From contig NZ_ML123044.1 in assembly GCF_003846175.1 (NCBI RefSeq), positions 428,034 to 479,784 on the forward strand: 51,751 nucleotides of DNA, in the 5' to 3' direction. The position numbers and the translations under genes were made by a program. Under the pieces are notes generated by a model that did not search any database, was not told the origin of the DNA, and worked only from the letters and a program-made list of their open reading frames with translations. This document shows, one piece after another, positions 15,665 to 22,890 of this stretch. Every line of letters starts with the position of its first letter. Within the stretch, counting starts at the first letter, position 1. This DNA is from Streptomyces sp. ADI95-17 (GTDB lineage: Bacteria; Actinomycetota; Actinomycetes; Streptomycetales; Streptomycetaceae).

Positions 15665-16314
15665 TGCCGTTCCGCGAGATCAACTCGAAGATGGTCGAGG
15701 CGACGGTGGTTCCCGGCCAGAAGATGTACAGCCAGCGGGGCGCGATGCTCGCCTACCGCGGCGAGGTGTCGTTCACCCCGAACATCCAGGGCGGCCAGGG
15801 CGGGCTGATGTCCATGATCGGCCGGCGGGTGGCGGGCGAGGCGACCCCGCTGATGACGGTCGAAGGCAGTGGAACGGTGATGTTCGGCCACGGCGGCCAT
15901 CACATCCAGGTGATCAACCTGGCCGGCGACACCCTCTACGTGGAGGCCGACCGGCTGCTCGCCTTCGACGGGACGCTCCAGCAGGGCACCATGTTCATGG
16001 GCTCGCAGGGCGGCGTGATGGGCATGGTGCGCGGCCAGGTGAGCGGGCAGGGCCTGTTCACCACCACGCTCCAGGGGCACGGCGCGGTCGCGGTGATGGC
16101 GCACGGCGGGGTGATCGAGCTGCCGATCGTCCCCGGCCGCGATGTGCATGTGGACCCGCAGGCGTACGTCGCGCACCACGGCGACGTACGGAACAAGCTC
16201 TCGACCGCGCTCGGCTGGCGCGACATGGTGGGGCGCGGCTCCGGCGAGGCGTTCCAGCTGGAGCTGAGCGGCAGTGGCGCGGTGTACGTACAGGCCTCGG
16301 AGGAGAAGCTGTGA
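15664..16314 (+). CDS. AIM24 family protein, second of three
   Basis: A 216-residue paralogue of the preceding protein with the same ordered landmarks: SQRGAMLAYRGEVSFTP, a Gly/Met-rich segment (GGQGGLMSMIGRRVAGE), LYVEADRLLAFDGTLQ, GQGLFTTTLQGHGAVAVM, VDPQAYVAHHGDV and GSGEAFQLELSGSGAVYVQASE. Its start shares bases with the previous stop and its stop overlaps the next GTG. The three products probably form a hetero-oligomer; this is inference from coupling and equal fold. Confidence 0.88.
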   Translation: MPFREINSKMVEATVVPGQKMYSQRGAMLAYRGEVSFTPNIQGGQGGLMSMIGRRVAGEATPLMTVEGSGTVMFGHGGHHIQVINLAGDTLYVEADRLLAFDGTLQQGTMFMGSQGGVMGMVRGQVSGQGLFTTTLQGHGAVAVMAHGGVIELPIVPGRDVHVDPQAYVAHHGDVRNKLSTALGWRDMVGRGSGEAFQLELSGSGAVYVQASEEKL

Positions 16315-17075
16315 GCACGCCCGTGGTCTTCGACCCGATGACGCTGCCGTCGGACGACAACGTCAACTCGTACACCTTCTGCGTGGAGCTCAAGGGGAGC
16401 CAGTGGTTCCTGCAGAAGGGCAAGATGATCGCCTATTACGGGCGGATCGATTTCAACGGCATCGGCCACGGCCGCTTCGAGCGGCTGATCCGTACGAGCT
16501 TCCACTCACCGCTGCACGCGAGCGACTGGGTGGTGGCCGAAGGCAGCGGCAAGATGCTGCTCGCGGACCGGGCCTTCGATGTGAACTCCTACGACCTGGA
16601 CGAGGGGAACCTGACGATCCGGTCGGGCAATCTCCTCGCCTACCAGCCCACCCTGGCACTCAAGCAGTCGATCGTGCCCGGTTTTCTCACCCTGATCGGT
16701 ACGGGGAAGTTCGTGGCCGCCTCCAACGGCCCGGTGGTCTTCATGGAGCCGCCGCTGCGGGTCGACCCGCAGGCCCTGGTGGGCTGGGCGGACTGCCCCT
16801 CGCCGTGCCACCACTACGACCACGGCTACATGACGGGTGTACTGGGCGGGCTACGGTCGCTGACGGGCATCGGGGGCACCTCGGGCGAGGAGCACCAGTT
16901 CGAGTTCGTCGGTGCGGGCACGGTGCTGCTCCAGTCGACCGAGGTCCTGATGGCCGAACAGCCCACGGGCGCGGTGCCGGGGCAGCCCGGGGTGCCCCCG
17001 GGCGCGGGTCAACCTGGCGCCACCCCCCGTATGCCCGGTCAGCTCGGGGACCTCCAGCGTCGCTTCGGGTTGTGA
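16311..17075 (+). CDS. AIM24 family protein, third and most diverged
   Basis: A 254-residue member beginning at a GTG that overlaps the previous stop (GTGA). It keeps KGKMIAYYGRIDF, VAEGSGKMLLAD, NLTIRSGNLLAYQP, VDPQALVGWADC and GEEHQFEFVGAGTVLLQSTE. It also has a cysteine pair in GWADCPSPCHHYDHG, next to three histidines, that the other two copies lack and that could bind metal. It ends in a Pro/Gly/Gln-rich tail of about 35 residues. The metal site is a guess from residue clustering. Confidence 0.87.
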   Translation: MSTPVVFDPMTLPSDDNVNSYTFCVELKGSQWFLQKGKMIAYYGRIDFNGIGHGRFERLIRTSFHSPLHASDWVVAEGSGKMLLADRAFDVNSYDLDEGNLTIRSGNLLAYQPTLALKQSIVPGFLTLIGTGKFVAASNGPVVFMEPPLRVDPQALVGWADCPSPCHHYDHGYMTGVLGGLRSLTGIGGTSGEEHQFEFVGAGTVLLQSTEVLMAEQPTGAVPGQPGVPPGAGQPGATPRMPGQLGDLQRRFGL

Positions 17076-17087
17076 ACGGTAGTCTGC

Positions 17088-17158
17088 GGAGTGTGACGTC
17101 GAACGTCTGCGCCCCGCACCCGGACCCGTCTCCGGACGGGTGCGGACCGTCACACTCC
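17088..17158. terminator. Large two-part hairpin after the AIM24 operon
   Basis: An outer stem pairs GGAGTGTGACG (17088-17098) with CGTCACACTCC (17148-17158), and an inner stem pairs CCGCACCCG (17114-17122) with CGGGTGCGG (17137-17145). It starts 13 bases after the AIM24 stop and ends 40 bases before the MarR start. Termination is the simplest role; it could also be a 5' structure for marR. Confidence 0.7.
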
Positions 17159-17198
17159 CACTTCGTCCGGCTTTCAACTTCTTAGGTAGAATCCATAT

Positions 17199-17675
17199 AT
17201 GGAGACCGAGACGGCCACCCGCTGGCTGAACGACGCGGAGCAGTGCGCCTGGCGCACCCACCTGGACGTCAGCAGGCTGCTGATGCATCAGCTGGAGAAG
17301 GATCTCCAGCCGTTCGGACTGACCAACAACGACTACGAGATCCTGGTCAACCTCTCGGAGTCGGACGACCAGCGCATGCGGATGAGCGACCTCGCCGCCG
17401 CGACGCTGCAGTCCAAGAGCAGGCTCTCGCACCAGATCACCCGCATGGAGACCGCCGGCCTGGTCCGCAGGGAGAACTGCGAGTCCGACCGGCGCGGTCT
17501 GTACGCGGTCCTCACCGAGGACGGCGCGGAGACGATGCGCAAGGTGGCACCGCACCACGTGGCGTCGGTCCGCAAGCACTTCATGGACCTGCTGACGCCG
17601 GAGGCACTGGCGAACCTGCACGCGGCCCTGACCCCGGTCGCGGAGCACCTGCGGGGACGACGCGGCAAGGTCTGA
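17199..17675 (+). CDS. MarR family transcriptional regulator
   Basis: A 158-residue winged-helix protein. The recognition region is MRMSDLAAATLQSKSRLSHQITRMETAGLV followed by the wing RRENCESDRRGLYAVLTEDG, with flanking dimerisation helices. A -10-like TAGAAT (17187-17192) lies six bases before the ATG and there is no clear ribosome site, suggesting a leaderless mRNA. It converges on the sensor kinase gene with only 17 bases between the stops. In S. coelicolor the gene at this place is reported, as I recall, to influence antibiotic production; not verifiable here. Confidence 0.9.
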   Translation: METETATRWLNDAEQCAWRTHLDVSRLLMHQLEKDLQPFGLTNNDYEILVNLSESDDQRMRMSDLAAATLQSKSRLSHQITRMETAGLVRRENCESDRRGLYAVLTEDGAETMRKVAPHHVASVRKHFMDLLTPEALANLHAALTPVAEHLRGRRGKV

Positions 17676-17692
17676 CCGGAACGGGGCGGCGC

Positions 17693-19165
17693 TCAGCCGG
17701 TTCCGGGCAGCCGGAGCACGAAGCGGGCGCCGCCCTCCCGTGCGTCGCCGACCGTGAGCCGGCCCCCGTGCCGGGCGGCGACGTCCCGGGCGATGGCCAG
17801 GCCGAGGCCCGCGCCGCCGTCGTCCCGGGTGCGGGCGTCGTCGAGCCGCACGAAACGTTCGAAGATCCGCTCACGCTCCTGCGGCGGCACCCCCGCCCCG
17901 TCGTCGGTGACGGCGACGACCACGTCACCACGCTCCGCCGTACGCACCGAGACGGTCACCGCGCTCCGCGCGTGCCGCTGTGCATTGTCGAGCAGATTGC
18001 CGATCACCCGCGCCAACTGCCCGCGCGATCCGGCCACTTCGAACTCCCCGGAGTCCGGCACGGACACCGTGACCGGGATCCGGTCGCCGCCGCGCTGCGA
18101 GACCTCCTCGCGGACCAGCGCGCCCAGGTCCAGCGCCGTACGCCCCGGCCGCTCCCCCGCGTCCAGCCTGGCCAGCAGCAGCAGATCGGCGGCCAGCGCC
18201 TGGAGCCGTACGGTGTCGGCGACCGCGCCCGGCACGTCCAGCAGCTCCGGATGGGCCGCCCCCACCTCCAGCTGGGTGCGCAGCGAGGCGATCGGGCTGC
18301 GCAGTTCGTGCGAGGCGTCCGCGACGAACCGGCGCTGCCGCTCCACCGAGGCCTCCAGGGCGGTCAGGGTCTCGTTGGTGGTCCGGGCCAGCCGGGCGAC
18401 CTCGTCGCGCGAGCCGGGCTCCGGCACCCGCCGGCTCAGGTCCTCGGACGCGGTGATCGCGGCCATCTCGCGCCGGATCCCCTCGACCGGGCGCAGTGCC
18501 CGCCGGGTCACCAGCCAGGTCACCCCGGCGACGACCAGCAGCAGCAACGGCAGCCCGATCAGCATCGCGCCGCGCACCGTGCCCACGGCCTCCTGCTCGG
18601 CGGCCAGCGGGGCGCCCGCGTGGACGGTCAGGGTCACCCCGGCGGGGGTGGTCGCCTGCACGGACGCGAAGCGGTAGTCGGCCGTCTCGCCGTCGACGGT
18701 GGCTGTGCCGTTGCCGAAGTCCGGTTCGCCGGAGTCGACTTCACCGCGGCCGGGGGCGGGGGTGGCGCGGTCGTCGTCATCGCTGCCGTCGTCGCGCCCG
18801 TCGCCCCCGTTGTCGTCGCCGCTCCCGCCGCCGGATCCCCCGGCGGTCGGTGACGGGTCCGGGGTGACCCGGTCCGTGCCGGTGCCGGAGATGGCCCGGA
18901 GGTCCTTGGAGACGGCGACCACCCGCCCGTCCTCGTCGGTCACCTGGACCGGATGGTCCTCCTCGTCGCGCGTCTCCAGCCGGTCGTACGGCACGTCGAG
19001 GGCGAGCTGCCCGGCCACTTCCCGGGCGACCACCTCGGCCTGGAGCCCCGCCTGGTCGGTCAGGTTGGCGCGCAGGACCAGGAGCACGGAGAGCCCGGCG
19101 CCGATCAGGGCGAGGGCGACCACCACGGTGGCGCCGAGCGCGGCCCTGGCCCTTACCGACCTCAC
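17693..19165 (-). CDS. Sensor histidine kinase, OmpR-type partner
   Basis: A 490-residue membrane kinase. Helices at about 9-31 and 199-221 enclose an extracellular loop of about 165 residues. That loop carries a Gly/Ser/Asp-rich stretch (about 102-142) with runs of aspartate. A HAMP domain follows (222-275), then ADASHELRSP with phosphoacceptor His286, the N box NLLDNAQRHA, and ATP-binding DDGAGVP and GAGLGLAIA. GTG 19165 overlaps the regulator stop (GTGA). Order and place match, from memory, the RapA1/RapA2 system of S. coelicolor that affects actinorhodin; that name is a synteny guess. The acidic loop suggests cation or cationic peptide sensing. Confidence 0.92.
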   Translation of the reverse strand: MRSVRARAALGATVVVALALIGAGLSVLLVLRANLTDQAGLQAEVVAREVAGQLALDVPYDRLETRDEEDHPVQVTDEDGRVVAVSKDLRAISGTGTDRVTPDPSPTAGGSGGGSGDDNGGDGRDDGSDDDDRATPAPGRGEVDSGEPDFGNGTATVDGETADYRFASVQATTPAGVTLTVHAGAPLAAEQEAVGTVRGAMLIGLPLLLLVVAGVTWLVTRRALRPVEGIRREMAAITASEDLSRRVPEPGSRDEVARLARTTNETLTALEASVERQRRFVADASHELRSPIASLRTQLEVGAAHPELLDVPGAVADTVRLQALAADLLLLARLDAGERPGRTALDLGALVREEVSQRGGDRIPVTVSVPDSGEFEVAGSRGQLARVIGNLLDNAQRHARSAVTVSVRTAERGDVVVAVTDDGAGVPPQERERIFERFVRLDDARTRDDGGAGLGLAIARDVAARHGGRLTVGDAREGGARFVLRLPGTG

Positions 19166-19824
19166 AGCGCCTCCAGCCGGTACCCGGCGCCGCGCACCGT
19201 GCGGATGGCGGCCGCGCCGAGCTTGCGGCGCAGCGCGCTCACGTACACCTCGACGATGTTCGGGTCGCCGTCGTAGGCGAAGTCCCAGACGTGTTCGAGG
19301 ATGTCCGCCTTGCTCACCACCTGCCCGGACCGCAGCGCGAGCTGTTCCAGCACCGCGAACTCCTTGGTGGTCAGGGTGATCTCGGCCTCGCCGAGGTGGA
19401 CGCGGCGGGCGGCGGTGTCCATGCGCAGGGCACCGACGGTGACCACCGGCGAGGCGGAGCCGCCGCCCCGGCGCCGCAGCAGTGCCCGGATCCTGGCCAC
19501 CAGCACGACGTAGGAGAAGGGCTTGGTCAGGTAGTCGTCGGCCCCGGTGTCCAGGCCCTCCGCCTCGTCGTACTCGCCGTCCTTCGCCGTCAGCATCAGG
19601 ATCGGCGTCTCGTGCCCGGCGGCGCGCAGCGCGGCACAGACCCGGTAGCCGTTCATCCCGGGCAGCATGATGTCGAGGACGACGAGGTCGTACGTCCCCT
19701 CGGCGGCCCGGTGCAGCCCTTCGAGGCCGTCGTGGACCACGTCCACGGCGAAGCCCTCGGCGGTGAGCCCCGCGGCCAGGGCCGTCGCGAGCCGCTTCTC
19801 GTCCTCCACGATCAACAGGCGCAT
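19162..19824 (-). CDS. OmpR/PhoB family response regulator
   Basis: A 220-residue regulator. The receiver domain has IVEDEKRLA, phosphoacceptor Asp51 (LVVLDIMLPG), and LTAKD plus TKPF for the conserved Thr and Lys. The C-terminal winged helix (about 125-220) ends in EVYVSALRRKLGAAAIRTVRGAGYRL. I took ATG 19824; a GTG two codons earlier is equally possible and neither has a ribosome site. It overlaps the kinase gene by four bases. Evenly spaced TTCAG repeats lie just upstream, between it and the PepSY gene, and are the likely binding site. Confidence 0.92.
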   Translation of the reverse strand: MRLLIVEDEKRLATALAAGLTAEGFAVDVVHDGLEGLHRAAEGTYDLVVLDIMLPGMNGYRVCAALRAAGHETPILMLTAKDGEYDEAEGLDTGADDYLTKPFSYVVLVARIRALLRRRGGGSASPVVTVGALRMDTAARRVHLGEAEITLTTKEFAVLEQLALRSGQVVSKADILEHVWDFAYDGDPNIVEVYVSALRRKLGAAAIRTVRGAGYRLEAL

Positions 19825-19846
19825 GCGCACAGGGTCGCAAACCGAA

Positions 19847-19885
19847 CCTGAAGACGCCTTCAGGTGGCTTCAGGCTGCGTTCAGC
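19847..19885. promoter_or_regulatory. Direct TTCAG repeats, candidate response-regulator operator
   Basis: TTCAGG at 19859 and 19869, and TTCAGC at 19880, are spaced 10 and 11 bp, one helical turn. CCTGAAG (19847-19853) gives an inverted copy of the first. OmpR-class regulators bind head-to-tail dimers on such direct repeats. The array lies between the regulator and the divergent PepSY gene, placed to control both. Confidence 0.7.
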
Positions 19886-19943
19886 ATCACCCCGGCAATG
19901 TGGTCCTCGTCGAAACCGGCCACCCGATCGGGGAGGAACCCTC

Positions 19944-20555
19944 ATGAAGCGCAAGTTCGTCATCGCCGCAGTCACCGCCGCCGTGCTCGTCGGCGGCACG
20001 GCGGCCACCGCGGTCGCCTTCGCGGACGACGACAGCCACGACCGCGAAACCCGGTCCAGCGTGAAGAGCGGAGACACCGCCCGGACCGACGTGGCGCAAG
20101 CGGTCGCGGCCGCCGTCAAGGCCGTCCCCGGCACGGTCACCGAGGCCGAGCTGGACGACGAGGACGGCGGGCTCGTCTGGGAGCTCGACGTGTACGGCTC
20201 CGACAAGGTCCGGCACGACGTGACGGTGGACGCGGGCAACGGCAAGGTGCTCGGCAAGCACACCTCCGACGACGACGGTGACGACGACCGCGACCGGTAC
20301 GCGCCCCGGTCCGCCCCCGTGTCGCTGAACGCGGCCGTCGACGCCGCGCTGAAGGCGAACCCGGGGACGGTGACCTCGGTCGACCTGGACGACAACGACG
20401 ACCGGAGCGGCAAGGCGCTGCACTGGGAGGTCGACGTCCGGGGCAAGGACGGCAAGAAGCACGAGCTGAACGTCGACGCGAAGTCGGGCAAGGTGACGGT
20501 GGACCGGTCGGACGACGACCACGGGGACGACGACCGTGGCGGGGACGACGACTAG
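19944..20555 (+). CDS. Secreted protein with two PepSY domains
   Basis: A 203-residue exported protein. The signal peptide MKRKFVIAAVTAAVLVGG ends near AVAFA-DDD (about residue 27). Two PepSY modules follow, each with the helix-then-strand pattern (AVAAAVKAVPGTVTEAELDDE and AVDAALKANPGTVTSVDLDDN) and the ending GKVLGK or GKVTVD. Linkers and the C-terminus are runs of aspartate, giving a very acidic protein. GGAGG precedes ATG 19944. It is divergent from the two-component genes and probably their target. PepSY domains can inhibit peptidases or sense ligands; which applies is unknown. Its stop is six bases from the convergent kinase gene. Confidence 0.9.
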   Translation: MKRKFVIAAVTAAVLVGGTAATAVAFADDDSHDRETRSSVKSGDTARTDVAQAVAAAVKAVPGTVTEAELDDEDGGLVWELDVYGSDKVRHDVTVDAGNGKVLGKHTSDDDGDDDRDRYAPRSAPVSLNAAVDAALKANPGTVTSVDLDDNDDRSGKALHWEVDVRGKDGKKHELNVDAKSGKVTVDRSDDDHGDDDRGGDDD

Positions 20556-20561
20556 GAAGGC

Positions 20562-22862
20562 TCAGGGCGCGTGGACGGAGACGACCGTTCCGTCGTCGAA
20601 GCCCACGAACATCGCGTCGCCCCGAAGAATCAGCGAGACCGACGCCGGGTCGTGCCGGGCTCCGGGCCCGCCGGGCCACTCGGTGGGCAGGCTTGAGCCC
20701 GTGCCGTCCGCCTCCCCAGCGGAGTCCATGGCAAACGCGCCAATCCCTTGTTCGCCCAGGACGACGGCGCTGTCACCGGCCAGGACCGGCGCGCCCGACA
20801 CGTTCAGCCCCCCGTCGACGTCGTCGTACGTCGCCCAGTACTGCCGCCCGTCGGCCAGACCGAACGCGTACACCCGGGTCCGGCTGCTCACCACCACCTT
20901 GCCGTCCCGGGACACGGCGGGACGGTAGGCGATGTCCACACCGGCGGCGACCGAGCGCCGGTTCTGCGGGGCCGTCACATCGACGACCGTCAGGCCGTCC
21001 GAGCCCGCGCAGAGGAGTTCCCTGCCCTTCAGGACCGGCGTACGGCAGGTGAGGTCACCGGCACCGATGGCTGCCAGCCGTGCGCCGTCCTCGCCCTTGA
21101 GGACGGTGACGCCGTCTCCGACCGCGACGAGCCGGCCGTCCGCGAAGGACAGTTCCGCCTCGTCGGCCGGGTCGCCCCACGGCTTGTCCCACTTGCGGGT
21201 CTGCCTGCCGGTGAGCTGGTGGGCGAGGATCCGGGCCGCACCCGTGGCGGCGGCCCTCGTGGCGTAGTAGAGGACTCCGCCCGACTGGACGGAGTCGGTC
21301 ACCCGGGCACCTTCGGGCAGCGGCTCCCGCCACTTCCGCGCACCGTCGTCCAGGCCGAACGCCACCAGGGCGCCGTCCTGGAAGGCGTAGACGGTGGTAC
21401 CGATGACGGCGGCCACCGAGGCCGGTCCGCTGCCCGCCCTGCCCGGCTCTGTCCGCCAGCGCTGTTCGCCGTTCGCGGCGTCCAGCACCGTGATGCGCCG
21501 CGGACCACCGCAGGCCAGGGACGCGCCCGCCAGCACGCACTTCACCGGTCCGTTCTCAACCTTGGCCTTCCACGCCTTGTAGTCCGCAGGCTTGGCCGAG
21601 ACGTCCGTGGCAGCCGCCCCGAAGTCCCCGGTGTGGCCGGCGTCCGCACCCGGGATGACGGCCGGCCCCGCCTTCGTCCGCGCGGCGTCCGAGGCGGAAG
21701 CGGTCGGCCGCACACCGCCGCCCGCGTTGCCGTCGCCCCCGCCGTCCCCCTCGAAGAGCCCCGGCAGCAGCACCGCCCCCAGCACCACGCACACCGCCGT
21801 GGCCACTGCCGCCAACGCGATCCACAGCCCCTTGTTGCCCTGCCGGTCCCCCGGCACTGCCACCGGCACGACCGGCGTCGGGGCGAGGGCGGGCCCGCCG
21901 GGGTGCGGGGCACCGGACGGGACCGGAGGCGCGGCGGCCGACGGCGCGGCCGCCTCGACGACGGCGCGCGCCCCCGCCGCGTGCTCCGCGAGCTGCCCCC
22001 GGATCGCATCGGTCCAGGGGAAGGGCTCCCCGGCCGCCCGGCCTTCCGACAGCAACATGCCGGCCAGCTGCCGAGGCGTCGGCCTCGCCCCGGCGTCGCG
22101 GTGCAGACACTCCTCGATCACGGCACGCAACTGCGGTGGTACGCCGGAGAGTTCGGCCTCGCCCTGGGCGATGCGGAAGATCACGGCAGCCATGTCGGAG
22201 TCGTCGAACGGACCCCGACCGGTCGCCGCGAAGGCGAGCACCGCACCGAGGCAGAAGACGTCCGACGCCGGTACCAGCGCCCGTGAGCCGTTGACGTGCT
22301 CCGGCGAGATATAGCCGGGGCTGCCCACCACCACTCCGGTGCGGGTGAGCTGGGTGGCGTCGAAGGCCTGGGCGATCCCGAAGTCGATCACCTTCGGGCC
22401 ATCGGCGCCGAGCAGCACGTTGCCGGGCTTGAGGTCGCGGTGGAGTACGCGCACGGCGTGCATGTCGTCGAGCGCGTGGGCCAGACCGGCGCCCATCTCA
22501 CGCACCACCGGCTCGGGCATCGGCCCGCCTCGGATCACCGCCTCGGCGAGCGAGGGGCCGGGGACGTACTCGGTCGCCAGCCAGGGCAGCCGGCCGCCCG
22601 CGTCACCGCCGACGAGGGCCGCGGTGTGCGGGCTGCGCACGGCGCCCGCCGCGTCGATCTCGCGCCGGAAGCGGATCCGGAAGCCGTCGTCGAGGTCGAG
22701 TTCGGCCCGTACGGTCTTCAGCGCGACCAGCCCGCCGAGCGGGTCCGCCGAACCGGCGGGCCGGGCCAGGTACACCTCGCCCATGCCGCCCGCGCCGAGC
22801 AGTCCGAGCAGTTGGTAGGGGCCGATCAGCCGGGCGCGGCCGGGCGGAAGCGGCTCGATCAC
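20562..22862 (-). CDS. Ser/Thr protein kinase with extracellular PQQ-type beta-propeller
   Basis: A 766-residue Hanks-type kinase. Catalytic residues are present: GAGGMGEVY (23-31), Lys49, HRDLKPGN with Asp143, and DFG with Asp160; the usual APE is SPE. After an Ala/Pro-rich linker comes one membrane helix (346-369). The outer domain, about 390 residues, has PQQ-like repeats (for example VLDAANGEQRWRTEPG, VYAFQDGALVAFGLDDG and VYAFGLADGRQYWATYDD). The start is GTG 22862 with GAGGGG upstream. The gene follows a paralogue after 28 bases, and its stop lies six bases from the PepSY stop with no room for a separate terminator. Ligand unknown. Confidence 0.92.
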   Translation of the reverse strand: MIEPLPPGRARLIGPYQLLGLLGAGGMGEVYLARPAGSADPLGGLVALKTVRAELDLDDGFRIRFRREIDAAGAVRSPHTAALVGGDAGGRLPWLATEYVPGPSLAEAVIRGGPMPEPVVREMGAGLAHALDDMHAVRVLHRDLKPGNVLLGADGPKVIDFGIAQAFDATQLTRTGVVVGSPGYISPEHVNGSRALVPASDVFCLGAVLAFAATGRGPFDDSDMAAVIFRIAQGEAELSGVPPQLRAVIEECLHRDAGARPTPRQLAGMLLSEGRAAGEPFPWTDAIRGQLAEHAAGARAVVEAAAPSAAAPPVPSGAPHPGGPALAPTPVVPVAVPGDRQGNKGLWIALAAVATAVCVVLGAVLLPGLFEGDGGGDGNAGGGVRPTASASDAARTKAGPAVIPGADAGHTGDFGAAATDVSAKPADYKAWKAKVENGPVKCVLAGASLACGGPRRITVLDAANGEQRWRTEPGRAGSGPASVAAVIGTTVYAFQDGALVAFGLDDGARKWREPLPEGARVTDSVQSGGVLYYATRAAATGAARILAHQLTGRQTRKWDKPWGDPADEAELSFADGRLVAVGDGVTVLKGEDGARLAAIGAGDLTCRTPVLKGRELLCAGSDGLTVVDVTAPQNRRSVAAGVDIAYRPAVSRDGKVVVSSRTRVYAFGLADGRQYWATYDDVDGGLNVSGAPVLAGDSAVVLGEQGIGAFAMDSAGEADGTGSSLPTEWPGGPGARHDPASVSLILRGDAMFVGFDDGTVVSVHAP

Positions 22863-22890
22863 TGTGCGGTCCCCTCAAGCGGTTCGTCGT

